From JAVBNO01 sp031551485 (GTDB taxonomy: Bacteria > Bacillota > Clostridia > Oscillospirales > Ruminococcaceae): a stretch of 40,391 nt of DNA. Position 1 is the stretch's first letter, and every line of letters starts with the position of its first letter. Both the position numbers and the translations under genes were made by a program. The stretch is from positions 1 to 40,391 of the forward strand of contig JAVBNO010000050.1 in the NCBI GenBank assembly GCA_031551485.1, given 5' to 3'. Shown here piece by piece: positions 23,720 through 31,587 of this stretch. The notes under the pieces are model-generated. The model was not told the DNA's origin. It saw only the letters and a list, made by a program, of their open reading frames with translations, and did not search any database.

Positions 23720-24862
23720 CTAGCGAATTTTCATATTACTGGCAATGACCATTTTCATCACCTCGGAGGTGCCTTCATAAATTTCGGTGATTTTGGCGTC
23801 GCGCATCATGCGCTCCACCGGATACTCACGGGAAAAGCCGTAGCCGCCCATGAGCTGGACACAGCCTCTGGTCACCTCGTTGGCCACGTCGGAGGCAAAC
23901 AGCTTGCACATGGCCGCCAGCGCCGAATACTCCTCGTGGTTGTCTTTGGCCACGGCGGCGCGCCAGACCATCAATCTGGCCGCATCCACCTTTGTCTGCA
24001 TTTCGGCAATGACAAATTTGGTGTTTTGGAAGGCGGCAATTGGCCGGCCAAACTGCTTGCGCTCTTTCACATAGGAAATCGCCTCGTCCAAGGCGCCCTG
24101 GGCAATGCCCACCGCTTGCGCCCCAATGCCAATGCGGCCGCCGTCCAGCGCCTTCATGGCAATGTCGAAGCCTTCGCCCTCTTTGGCCAGAAGGTTTTCT
24201 TTGGGCACTTTTACATTTTCCAAAGACACCACGCAGTTGGAGGCCGCCCGGATACCCATGCGCTGAATATTATCGCTTACGGTAATGCCCGGGGTGGTGC
24301 GATCCACAATGAAGGCGGAAATGCCGTCTGTGCCCATGGCCTTGTCTGTCAGCGCAAAAATGACGAAAGTGTCGGCAAAGCCGGAGTTAGTGGTAAAGAC
24401 CTTGGCGCCGTTCAGGTAGTAAAATTCGCCGTCCCGCGTCGCCGTGGTCTGCTGGCCGCCGGCGTCGGAGCCTGCGTTGGGTTCGGTCAGCGAAAAGCAG
24501 CCGACCTTGCTGCCATTGACAAGGGGGCGAAGGTGCTTTTCTTTTTGCTCTTCGGTGCCGTAGTCGTTAATACAGGCACAGCACAGGGAAGTATGCACCG
24601 AAATGGTAATGCCAGTGCTGGCATCCACTTTGGACACTTCTTCAATGCACAGGGTATAGGTCAGGATGTCGGCGCCGCCGCCGCCGTATTTTTTGTCATA
24701 AGGAATGCCGAAGAAACCCAGCTTCTGCATATCCTTGACAAGATCCATGGAATATGTTTCGGCCTCGTCCATGTCATGGGCCAGGGGTTTAATTTTGTTT
24801 TGCGCAAATTTTCGAAAGAGTTCCTGTTGCAGCAGGTGCGTTTTTGAAAGCTTAAAATCCAC
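23720..24862 (-). CDS. bcd: Acyl-CoA dehydrogenase (butyryl-CoA dehydrogenase-like)
   Basis: A 380-residue flavoenzyme. Signatures are CFSLTEPNAGSDAG (about 130-143), the tripartite N-terminal helical, beta and C-terminal helical domains, QLMGGYGFSREYPVER and the catalytic glutamate Glu363 in EIYEGTSE. Length and motifs fit short-chain dehydrogenases of Clostridia, which reduce crotonyl-CoA to butyryl-CoA together with ETF. First gene of the operon dehydrogenase, etfB, etfA-crotonase, nitroreductase. GAGGAGG precedes the ATG. Thiolase and 3-hydroxybutyryl-CoA dehydrogenase are not in the window, so the butyrate route would have to be completed elsewhere. Chain-length preference is inferred, not shown. 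Confidence 0.9.
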   Translation of the reverse strand: MDFKLSKTHLLQQELFRKFAQNKIKPLAHDMDEAETYSMDLVKDMQKLGFFGIPYDKKYGGGGADILTYTLCIEEVSKVDASTGITISVHTSLCCACINDYGTEEQKEKHLRPLVNGSKVGCFSLTEPNAGSDAGGQQTTATRDGEFYYLNGAKVFTTNSGFADTFVIFALTDKAMGTDGISAFIVDRTTPGITVSDNIQRMGIRAASNCVVSLENVKVPKENLLAKEGEGFDIAMKALDGGRIGIGAQAVGIAQGALDEAISYVKERKQFGRPIAAFQNTKFVIAEMQTKVDAARLMVWRAAVAKDNHEEYSALAAMCKLFASDVANEVTRGCVQLMGGYGFSREYPVERMMRDAKITEIYEGTSEVMKMVIASNMKIR

Positions 24863-25032
24863 TGACGATCCTCCTCATTCTGGCTGGGTACCTTTGTTTG
24901 GTCTGATGCTTAGACATCTGCTTTTGCCATTGTGCCCTTGGTCTTAACAAATGAAACTTCTATGTTTTCATTTGTATTTTGTACAAATCTGTCTCTCGTT
25001 TTTCCCCATTTATATTGATTATATACAGTAAA

Positions 25033-25061
25033 ACCATAACATAATCTGTATGATAAGTCAA
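25033..25061 (-). promoter_or_regulatory. Putative promoter of the acyl-CoA dehydrogenase/ETF operon
   Basis: On the minus strand TTGACT (25056-25061), 17 bases, TATGGT (25033-25038). The leader to the ATG would be about 165 bases and AT-rich; the open frames in 24863-25189 look like chance. Confidence 0.4.
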
Positions 25062-25123
25062 CGCAGTGTATCTCCGAATTTGTTCTTTTATGTATGTTTT
25101 TGAACGATTTTTGGGCTGCACGA

Positions 25124-25162
25124 CCAAACGCCACGCTCCCATGAAAAGAGCGTGGCGTTTGG
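25124..25162 (-). terminator. Hairpin after the KDG kinase gene
   Basis: A 15-bp perfect stem (25124-25138 with 25148-25162) with a 9-base loop lies 28 bases past the kinase stop. No clear T-run follows on the minus strand, so it may be an inefficient terminator. The stem shares GCCACGCT with the hairpin at 321-370. Confidence 0.55.
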
Positions 25163-25189
25163 CTATGTGTATCGAATGATATGGAATAT

Positions 25190-26212
25190 TCAGCGTTGTA
25201 CCCGGCCGCTGCCATCGCCGCCGGCCAGCTTTGCTGCCTCGTCGACACTGACCTGATTGAAATCGCCCTCTATGGTGTGTTTCAGGGCGCTGGCCGCCAC
25301 GGCAAACTCCAAGGCCTGTTGAGGCTCCATGTCGTTTAGTGTGGCATAGATGAGCCCTGCGCCAAAACTGTCGCCGCCGCCCACCCGGTCGACAATATGT
25401 ACAGCGTATTTTTTCGAAAAGTAGTATTCTTTGCCGTCATACAGCATGGCAGCCCAATTGTTGTCGTTGGCCGAAATGGACTCCCGCAGCGTGATGGCCA
25501 CTTTGGAAAAGCCAAAGCGGTCGCCAAGCTGCTTGGCCACACTTTTGTAACCCTCGTGGCTGATTTTGCCGCCTGTAATGTCGGTACCCTCGGCTTTAAT
25601 GCCGAATACGTCGCCGGCGTCCTCTTCGTTGGCAATGCAGACATCCACATATTCCATCAGCCCTGCCATTACCTGGCCGGCTTTTTCGCGGCTCCACAGG
25701 TTTTTGCGGTAATTCAGGTCACAGCTGACGGTGACGCCTTTGGCTTTGGCCGCTTTGCAGGCCGCCAGGCAAAGGTCCGCCACATTGTCACCCAGGGCGG
25801 GGGTGATGCCGGTAAAGTGGAACCAGTTTACACCTGCAAAGATGCTTTCCCAGTCAAAGTCATTGGCGGACGCTTTGGCGATGGCAGAGCCTGCCCGGTC
25901 GTAAATAACCTTGGAGGGGCGCTGGCTGGCCCCTTTCTCCAAGTAGTAAATGCCCACCCGGTCGCCGCCCCGCACAATTGCAGAGGTGTCGACGCCGTAA
26001 CGCCGCAAAGCGTTGACCGCCGCCTGGCCGATGTCGTGTTTAGGCAGTTTGGTGACAAAACACGCGTCCATGCCAAAGTTGGCGAGGGAGACAGCCACAT
26101 TGGCCTCGCCGCCGCCATAGGTGGCACCAAATAAATCCGATTGCACAAAGCGCATGTAGCCCTCGGGGGCCAGACGCAGCATAATTTCACCAAATGTAAC
26201 AATGCGTTTCAT
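25190..26212 (-). CDS. kdgK: 2-keto-3-deoxygluconate kinase (PfkB family)
   Basis: A 340-residue sugar kinase of the ribokinase/PfkB fold. It starts KRIVTFGEIMLRLAPEG, has YGGGEANVAVSLANFG (32-47), the KDG-kinase-typical CDLNYRKNLWS (164-174), and the ATP/catalytic signature VGGGDSFGAGL with Asp281 as the base. It phosphorylates KDG to KDPG. The gene follows the KDPG aldolase gene by 28 bases in the same operon, which makes the assignment strong; the order is aldolase first. Expression is probably controlled by the divergent IclR-family regulator. The first residue of the usual GAGD motif is GG here, which is tolerated in the family. Confidence 0.9.
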   Translation of the reverse strand: MKRIVTFGEIMLRLAPEGYMRFVQSDLFGATYGGGEANVAVSLANFGMDACFVTKLPKHDIGQAAVNALRRYGVDTSAIVRGGDRVGIYYLEKGASQRPSKVIYDRAGSAIAKASANDFDWESIFAGVNWFHFTGITPALGDNVADLCLAACKAAKAKGVTVSCDLNYRKNLWSREKAGQVMAGLMEYVDVCIANEEDAGDVFGIKAEGTDITGGKISHEGYKSVAKQLGDRFGFSKVAITLRESISANDNNWAAMLYDGKEYYFSKKYAVHIVDRVGGGDSFGAGLIYATLNDMEPQQALEFAVAASALKHTIEGDFNQVSVDEAAKLAGGDGSGRVQR

Positions 26213-26240
26213 TGATAAAAGCCTCCTCTATTGATAACGC

Positions 26241-27209
26241 TTATTTCTTTTTTTGCAGCAGGTGGACCGCAAAGCCGCCAAATTCCTGCTTTAGATAAAT
26301 GGCGATGGCGTTGCCCTTGGCGTCTTGCTTGACCGTGGCCGGGTCAGTCTTGAAGCCCAGACCCGCCAGATAAGCGATGGCCCTGTCAAGATGATTGGTG
26401 GCCACGGCAATATGCCCCAGGCGGCCCAAATAGGGCGTCTTCATGACTTCCACATCAACACCGGCGAAAATGGAGGTGTTGCCGGGTTTATACTCCCAGC
26501 CAAAGGCCATGGTGAACAGCTTGGCAATGCCTTCGGCTTCCGCTTCGTTTTGGGCGTTAATGCCCACATGGCCAATGGTAAAGCCCAGCATGGCAGTCAC
26601 CGCCTCTCGGGTTAAGCGGGTGATGGCGGCAAAATCGCCGGCAGCCACCAGCGCAGGGTCGACCATCCAGGAACCGCCGCAGGCCAAAATGCGGTTAAAA
26701 CTTAAATAATCGTTCAGGTTTTTGGCGTTGATGCCGCCGGTAGGAATAAAGGTGAGGTCGCCGTAAGGCGCCGCCATGGCTTTGATGGCGGCGATACCGC
26801 CGCAGGCCTCCGCCGGAAAGAACTTGACCGTTTTAAGCCCCATTTCCAACGCCATCTCCATATCGCTGGGATTGGAACAGCCGGGCACAATGGGAATGCC
26901 TTTTTCCAGACAGGCGGCCACAATTTTGGGATTAAACCCGGGGGTGACAATGAATTTGGCCCCGGCCGCCACCGCTTTATCCAGCTGTTCCAGGGTCAGC
27001 ACGGTACCGGCACCCACCAGCACATCGGGCAGCTCCTGGCTTACCCGGCGGATCGACTCCTCGGCAGCCGCGGTGCGAAAGGTAATTTCGGCGCAGGGCA
27101 GCCCCCCTTCTTGCAGGGCTTTGGCCAGGGGAACGGCATCCTCGGCCCGGTCCAACTTGATGACCGGTACAATGCCCAATTGGGCGATTCTTGTCAACAT
27201 TTCATCCAT
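26241..27209 (-). CDS. eda: KDPG/KHG aldolase fused to a C-terminal VOC (glyoxalase-like) domain
   Basis: A 322-residue protein. Residues 1-205 are a complete class I KDPG aldolase: Glu41 and Arg45 in AEITFRT, GAGTVLT (67-73), the substrate loop PGCSNP and the Schiff-base lysine Lys129 in TVKFFPAEA, ending with GGSWMV. It splits KDPG to pyruvate and glyceraldehyde 3-phosphate. From about 208 to 322 there is a VOC-superfamily domain (FTIGHVGIN, then LGRLGHIAVATNHLDRA, ending GGFAVHLLQ). Plain Eda proteins are about 205-215 residues. Related aldolase-VOC fusions occur in Clostridia; the role of the added domain is unknown, possibly metal or substrate handling. GGAGG lies ahead of the ATG. Confidence 0.88.
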   Translation of the reverse strand: MDEMLTRIAQLGIVPVIKLDRAEDAVPLAKALQEGGLPCAEITFRTAAAEESIRRVSQELPDVLVGAGTVLTLEQLDKAVAAGAKFIVTPGFNPKIVAACLEKGIPIVPGCSNPSDMEMALEMGLKTVKFFPAEACGGIAAIKAMAAPYGDLTFIPTGGINAKNLNDYLSFNRILACGGSWMVDPALVAAGDFAAITRLTREAVTAMLGFTIGHVGINAQNEAEAEGIAKLFTMAFGWEYKPGNTSIFAGVDVEVMKTPYLGRLGHIAVATNHLDRAIAYLAGLGFKTDPATVKQDAKGNAIAIYLKQEFGGFAVHLLQKKK

Positions 27210-27249
27210 GCAAACGGCCTCCTTTATGGTATTAGCATAATTCCATATT

Positions 27250-27266
27250 ATGAAACTGTATTTCGT
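27250..27266. promoter_or_regulatory. Candidate IclR-type operator between kdg genes and regulator
   Basis: ATGAAA (27250-27255), five bases, TTTCGT (27261-27266): an inverted repeat matching in five of six positions, like the TGAAA-N-TTTCA sites of KdgR/IclR proteins. It lies 40 bases upstream of the aldolase start. Confidence 0.4.
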
Positions 27267-27336
27267 ATAATGGTCATCCTTATTATGCCAGAACTTTGGG
27301 CGGCTGGCAAGAGGAAAATATTAATTTGAAAAAGAC

Positions 27337-27365
27337 TTGAAGCATTTTTGTGAATTCGATACAAT
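27337..27365 (+). promoter_or_regulatory. Promoter of the IclR-family regulator gene
   Basis: TTGAAG (27337-27342), 17 bases, TACAAT (27360-27365), 38 bases before the chosen start. It argues against the longer open frame that begins at 27337. Confidence 0.5.
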
Positions 27366-27402
27366 AAGACAGGTAGTATATTGTGAACGGAGGCGAAAAC
27401 CA

Positions 27403-28170
27403 ATGGAAAAGCAAAGCGGCGTCCAGTCGCTGGAACGGACATTTTCCCTGGTGGAACTGTTGTCTCATCACCCCGGCGGGCTGCATTTGATGGAAATCGC
27501 CGCCGCTTCCGGACTGCACCGCAGCACGGCCCACCGACTGCTGGGGGCGCTGGCGGATATGGGGTATGTGCGCCAGGACGCACGCAGCAAATATGCCCTT
27601 ACCCTTAAGCTGTATGAGGTGGCCGGCCGGGTGGTGGAGCATACCGACGTCATGGAAATTGCCAAAAAGCATCTGGCCGCCCTGCGGGACAGCGTGCAGG
27701 AAGCTGTCCATCTGGGCATCCCCGACGGCGCCGACATCGTCTATATTCACAAGGAGGACAGCAATGCCAGCGCAATCCGAATGTTTTCCCGCATTGGCAT
27801 GCGCCGTCCGATGTACTGCACCGCCCTTGGCAAAAGCATTTTGGCCACGCTGCCCGACGATGAGGTCGCGGCGATTTGGGATCAAAGCAACGTCAAGCCT
27901 TATACCCCCCATACCCTTGTCACCTTATCCGCGCTGCATCAGGAATTGGGTATCATCCGGCAAAACGGGTACGCCATTGACAACGAGGAAAACGAGCTGG
28001 GGATTCGGTGTGTGGCCGCTGCCATCCGGGATTACACCGGGCGATGTCAGGGCGCTGTCTCTGTCTCGGCGCCGCTGGGGCGGATGCCGGAGGAGAGGGT
28101 GCAGGAATTGGCGGCTGCTCTTTTGCAAACGGCTGCCGTCATATCGGCGGAGGCGGGTTATCGTTCTTAA
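27403..28170 (+). CDS. IclR-family transcriptional regulator (KdgR-like)
   Basis: A 255-residue regulator. The N-terminal winged helix-turn-helix covers about residues 6-68 (GLHLMEIAAASGLHRSTAHRLL), and the IclR effector domain follows, with RMFSRIGMRRPMYCTALGKSILA and an IRCVAAAIRDYTG segment near 200. Proteins of this type bind KDG or related acids. It is divergent from the aldolase-kinase operon with a 193-base gap, so repression of those genes with KDG relief is the likely logic. Start 27403 is preceded by GGAGG; the upstream extension of 22 codons would remove the promoter. Confidence 0.88.
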   Translation: MEKQSGVQSLERTFSLVELLSHHPGGLHLMEIAAASGLHRSTAHRLLGALADMGYVRQDARSKYALTLKLYEVAGRVVEHTDVMEIAKKHLAALRDSVQEAVHLGIPDGADIVYIHKEDSNASAIRMFSRIGMRRPMYCTALGKSILATLPDDEVAAIWDQSNVKPYTPHTLVTLSALHQELGIIRQNGYAIDNEENELGIRCVAAAIRDYTGRCQGAVSVSAPLGRMPEERVQELAAALLQTAAVISAEAGYRS

Positions 28171-28225
28171 ACGGCCGGTTTGCTTGCCGTATTCCTATGA
28201 TTGATGATAGATCTGTATGCAAAAT

Positions 28226-28260
28226 CCGCCGGCAGCTGCCGGCGGGTTTGTGGTTTTGTT
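28226..28260. terminator. Terminator between the IclR gene and the zinc-ribbon operon
   Basis: The perfect 20-base palindrome CCGCCGGCAGCTGCCGGCGG (28226-28245) is followed on the plus strand by a T-rich run and on the minus strand by ATTTTG. It can end the convergent transcripts whose genes stop at 28170 and 28299. Confidence 0.75.
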
Positions 28261-28298
28261 TTCACGCGCGGACAAATGGCCGCCTAGGCCGCAGCGCT

Positions 28299-28742
28299 TT
28301 AAAAATGGATTCGCTGCGAGCGGCGGCTGGTGACCTTGCCAAAAAGTATGGCCACGCTGACCAGGGCAAACACCGCGCCCATGCCCATCAGCAAAAAGCT
28401 GATGAGTCTGTTGCTGCCAGCCGATTCATAAATGTTCGGATCGCGGATGTCATAAATGACGTCAATCTGCTTGCCCTGTTTCATCAGGAAATTGTAATCG
28501 TTAAGCAGGCCGCCATAAGCCACACCATCCACGGTAAAAGCGATTTCAACCTGGTGGCTGGTTTCTTTTTTGCCGTCGGCGGCAGTGGAGGTGAACTCCT
28601 TGAGCACTGTGATGGTCGCTTTCGTTTCGCCGACAAACTCTTTGGGGATGGTTGGGTGGGTTAATATGTAGTAACCGCCAACGATAAGCCCGGCACCAAT
28701 GGCCGCAAATAAAATAAACGCAAACAGTTTTTGAATGATCAT
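28299..28742 (-). CDS. Two-helix membrane protein, DUF3592-like
   Basis: A 147-residue protein with a transmembrane helix at about 5-27, an extracytoplasmic beta-rich middle (KATITVLKEFTSTAADGKK, then VEIAFTVDGVAYGG and QIDVIYDIRDPNIYES) and a second helix at about 113-136. The order and the VxYDxxxPN pattern match the DUF3592 group, whose function is not known. Last gene of the five-gene zinc-ribbon/AIM24/lipoprotein operon, 43 bases after the lipoprotein gene. Role unknown; the domain suggestion rests on the pattern only. Confidence 0.7.
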   Translation of the reverse strand: MIIQKLFAFILFAAIGAGLIVGGYYILTHPTIPKEFVGETKATITVLKEFTSTAADGKKETSHQVEIAFTVDGVAYGGLLNDYNFLMKQGKQIDVIYDIRDPNIYESAGSNRLISFLLMGMGAVFALVSVAILFGKVTSRRSQRIHF

Positions 28743-28785
28743 GTCCGTTTCTCCTTATTGCCAGAAGCATGCCAAATTGCCTGTC

Positions 28786-29538
28786 TTAAAAACTCATTGT
28801 CTGATAGTCTGACGGAAGTTCGAAGACTTTTTCGTCAACCGTATTGGAAAAGTCGAGAATTTCGATAATATTCTCGGTGCCTTCGACTGTTGTTTTGATG
28901 CCGACCAGCTTACCGCCGTCCACATACATGCGCATGGTGCCGCCGTCAATTTTATATTGGTTAAAGGGAAGGGTTCTGCCGCCAAATGTTTCCCGGCCGG
29001 AGCCTTCATAGGTAAATTCGCCCTGGGCGTCGAAAGCCATCGCTTCCGCCTCTTGCGGGCTGGGCATTTCAAAAATCATTTTGGTTGTGTCGTCAACCAG
29101 GTATGCTTTTCCGTCCCGGATGATGATTTTGATATTTTGGCCGCCTTGCTGACCTATAATCGCCACTTTATTGCCCGAAACCCACTGGGTCGCCTCAAAG
29201 GTACTGGTGACACCCTCGGCATTGAACTGGGAGCGGAATTTCATCATATATTTACCGCCGATAAACATATCCGCAAACGGTTTTGCCACATCGTCCGGCA
29301 CGTCGCCGGAGTCATCAACGCTGGCGTCCTGGGAGGACGATTCTGCTTCATCGAGCATGTCAGACAGGTCGCTCATCTCCTCCAAGTCCTCGCCTATTTC
29401 GGCAAGGGCGGAGGCCCCTTCTCTGGCACCCCTTATGCCTTCGGCCACCTGGTCCACCAGGGAGGAACATCCTCCCAATGTCGCCGCGATCATGATCCCT
29501 ACCAAAAAAACAGCTATCCACTTTTTCAATTCATTCAC
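28786..29538 (-). CDS. Exported lipoprotein of unknown function
   Basis: A 250-residue lipoprotein. The signal peptide ends in the lipobox LGGC with Cys24 lipidated. Residues 25-85 are acidic and Ser/Asp-rich (SLVDQVAEGIRGAREG, then EDLEEMSDLSDM). From about 90 a beta-rich domain follows (GGKYMMKFRSQF, then IIIRDGKAYLVDD, FNQYKIDGGTMRMYVDGG and ENIIEILDFSN), recalling LolA/DUF4412-like lipid-carrier folds: repeated strands with methionine and asparagine, and a conserved K-MIFEMP segment. It is anchored outside the membrane, next to two membrane zinc-ribbon/DUF3592-like proteins. I could not assign a substrate. Confidence 0.75.
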   Translation of the reverse strand: MNELKKWIAVFLVGIMIAATLGGCSSLVDQVAEGIRGAREGASALAEIGEDLEEMSDLSDMLDEAESSSQDASVDDSGDVPDDVAKPFADMFIGGKYMMKFRSQFNAEGVTSTFEATQWVSGNKVAIIGQQGGQNIKIIIRDGKAYLVDDTTKMIFEMPSPQEAEAMAFDAQGEFTYEGSGRETFGGRTLPFNQYKIDGGTMRMYVDGGKLVGIKTTVEGTENIIEILDFSNTVDEKVFELPSDYQTMSF

Positions 29539-29595
29539 TCCTTCATTTTATTCAGTCGCGCTTTGCGGCCGCCTTCTGGCGACGGGTTTCCCCTA

Positions 29596-30114
29596 TTAAA
29601 ATAGAATCGCTTTTACAATGGGCATAAAGACAATCAGCATTGCGACAAAAATCACCAGGCCAATGGCGTCCAATATCACGACCGCTTTGGCCAGGTTTTC
29701 CCGGTGGATATTTTTGCCCTTGCCGATGGCCAGCAGCACGGCCACCACGATTCCCGCAATGGGAATGCACATGACCAGCAGCGTTAAAAAATATCCCCAC
29801 ATGCCAATGGGATTGTTGTTTTTTTCCACCGGAACCACTTCTTTTTTTGGTTTGGGGGCTTTGGGCGGTTTGGCCTCCTTGGGGACTTTGGGGTTTGGGT
29901 TAAACAGAGGCTTGCCCTGGGATGCCGCAGGCTGGGGCGCCGGGGCAGGCGCCATTGTGGCCACCGGGGTCGACGCCGGTTCCGGGGCGGGGCCAACCGC
30001 CGCAGGAGCCGGCGCCACCGTCGCTTCTACCTGGACGAGGGCGCCGCAGTTCGAGCAGAACTTTTCCCCTTCCCCAACGGCAGCGCCACAAGCGCTGCAC
30101 AAACGTTCTTCCAT
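29596..30114 (-). CDS. Zinc-ribbon membrane protein with proline-rich linker
   Basis: A 172-residue protein. A single zinc ribbon (Cys6, Cys9, Cys20, Cys23) is followed by a flexible Ala/Pro-rich linker (31-98, ending in Lys-rich KAPKPKKEV) and two hydrophobic helices at about 104-128 and 141-168. Orientation is probably ribbon inside, two helices in the membrane. The ribbon has the same CxxC-x10-CxxC spacing as the one at the start of the AIM24-like protein upstream and the small ribbon protein, so the three look like parts of one complex or a shared regulatory theme. No known function. GAGGTGAC precedes the ATG. Confidence 0.78.
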   Translation of the reverse strand: MEERLCSACGAAVGEGEKFCSNCGALVQVEATVAPAPAAVGPAPEPASTPVATMAPAPAPQPAASQGKPLFNPNPKVPKEAKPPKAPKPKKEVVPVEKNNNPIGMWGYFLTLLVMCIPIAGIVVAVLLAIGKGKNIHRENLAKAVVILDAIGLVIFVAMLIVFMPIVKAILF

Positions 30115-30178
30115 GTTGTCACCTCTTCGCTTTCAGTTGTACGGTCGCTGCTTTTTGACAAGCTATCCGCCTCGTCTG

Positions 30179-31099
30179 CTACCGGCCAAAAAGGCCGCCA
30201 AGAGCGCCGCCAAGGCTGGCGACCTCGCTGACAGGATTATTCATACCCCTTGTCTCGCCCGAGCTGCCGTGGTTGGCTTTGGAAATTCTATCTGCCATCC
30301 TGCTGAAGGGCAAAGACTGGAGCCACGCATGGCCCGGGCCTTTCAGAGTGGCCAGGAACAAACCCTCGCCGCCAAAAAAGCCGCTTTTGATGTCGCCTGC
30401 AAACTGCACATCATAATCCACTGTCTCGCTGATTGCCACAAGACAGCCGGTGTCCAGCCGCAAAATTTCGCCTGCCGCCAACTCTTTTTTGATAATTGTG
30501 CCGCCGGCATGTAAAAACACCAGGCCGTCGCCCGTCAGCTTTTCCATGATGAATCCTTCGCCACCAAAAAGGCCTGCGCCAATCTTCTTGGTAATATGTA
30601 AATCGATAGACACACCCTTGGCCGCACACAGAAAAGCGTCCTTTTGGCAAATGAGCGACGTGCCAAATTCTTTGAGTTCCACAGGAATAATTTTGCCGGG
30701 ATAAGGCGCTGCAAACGCCACACGGGTTTTGCCGGCTGCCTCGTTGAAAAAAACCGTCATGAACAACCCTTCGCCCGCCAGCACCCGTTTGCCCGCGCTG
30801 GCCAGCTTATCCAAAAGGCCGCCGCCCTGGTTTTTGGCGCTGCCATCGCCAAAAATGGTTTCCATCTTAATGCCGTTTTCCATGTAAGTCATGGCGCCGG
30901 CTTCCGCCAACACAGCCTCGCCGGGGTCCAGCTCGATTTCGACCAGCTGCATATCCTCGCCGAAAATTTCGTAATCAATTTCATCCGCCGGTTTTGCCAC
31001 CACCGGAACCTGGGCGGCTGCCCCGCCCTGGCTGGCACCGCACTCGCCGCAAAAACGAGTGCCGTCCGCCATTTTCGCCCCACAATTTGCACAAAACAT
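30179..31099 (-). CDS. AIM24/TIGR00266-family protein with N-terminal zinc ribbon
   Basis: A 306-residue protein. A zinc ribbon occupies residues 1-25 (Cys3, Cys6, Cys17, Cys20) and is followed by an AIM24/TIGR00266 beta-domain: LDPGEAVLAEAGAMTYME, then GEGLFMTVFFNEA, FGGEGFIMEKLTGDG and FGGEGLFLATLKGPG, the repeated FGGEG turns being typical. Yeast Aim24 is mitochondrial; bacterial homologues are cytoplasmic and of unknown function, often near stress or membrane genes. Most members lack the ribbon, so the fusion is the noteworthy part. GGAGGAG precedes the ATG. Second gene of the operon. Confidence 0.85.
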   Translation of the reverse strand: MFCANCGAKMADGTRFCGECGASQGGAAAQVPVVAKPADEIDYEIFGEDMQLVEIELDPGEAVLAEAGAMTYMENGIKMETIFGDGSAKNQGGGLLDKLASAGKRVLAGEGLFMTVFFNEAAGKTRVAFAAPYPGKIIPVELKEFGTSLICQKDAFLCAAKGVSIDLHITKKIGAGLFGGEGFIMEKLTGDGLVFLHAGGTIIKKELAAGEILRLDTGCLVAISETVDYDVQFAGDIKSGFFGGEGLFLATLKGPGHAWLQSLPFSRMADRISKANHGSSGETRGMNNPVSEVASLGGALGGLFGR

Positions 31100-31231
31100 G
31101 TTTGCTCCTCCTTCAATATACAGTTGTTTTTGTGTTGATCGATGCTTGGCTCTTGTTTACTTTTAACCCATATAATGTTATAATGCTTTCAGTTTCGAAT
31201 GCTGTCGATGCGTGGCGATATTCGTCCACTT

Positions 31232-31525
31232 TTAACCTCTGAGCGCGCTGCCGCAGTATTGGCAGAGACCGTCGGCAGACAGCAACTGCGTCCTTTGGCA
31301 ATTTTCATTGGGGCACTGCACATACAAAGAGGCTTTACAGTGCCGGCAATTTCCCTGGATGAATGTTTGCTGGTTGCAAAATGGGCATTCCACCGTCAAC
31401 TGTGCGCCGCAAGCGGTACAAACCGTTTTGTCCATGGAAACCAACGCGCCGCAATGGGGACATTTGCTGCCCAAAGCGCTCACCCTTTTCGCCTCCTTCC
31501 CTTCTGTTGCTTTGAAATCTATCAT
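31232..31525 (-). CDS. Small protein of three zinc ribbons
   Basis: A 97-residue protein almost entirely made of cysteine pairs: Cys22/25, 36/39, 47/50, 60/63, 71/76 and 88/91, enough for three four-cysteine zinc sites. A charged N-terminal tail (FKATEGKEAKR) precedes them. No enzymatic motif is visible. First gene on the minus strand of the zinc-ribbon operon; its start is only 62 bases from the ATG of the divergent MalT-type regulator, so the two share a very small control region. The weak ribosome site (CCGGA) makes the start less certain. The 132-base gap to the AIM24 gene is AT-rich and could hold a second promoter. Confidence 0.7.
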   Translation of the reverse strand: MIDFKATEGKEAKRVSALGSKCPHCGALVSMDKTVCTACGAQLTVECPFCNQQTFIQGNCRHCKASLYVQCPNENCQRTQLLSADGLCQYCGSALRG

Positions 31526-31587
31526 ACATATCCGGCGTTAAATAAGCGTTAATTGTCTTGACCGTGGGAAAAAATGTGGGTGATCTC

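Noticed and set aside
23402..24847. Long plus-strand open frame of 481 codons
   Set aside because: It is antisense to the acyl-CoA dehydrogenase and etfB genes, whose motifs and operon fit are clear; the product is low-complexity with no family resemblance.
24910..25248. Minus-strand open frame of 112 codons between the kinase and dehydrogenase genes
   Set aside because: It crosses the hairpin and promoter, overlaps the kinase end, and shows no family pattern.
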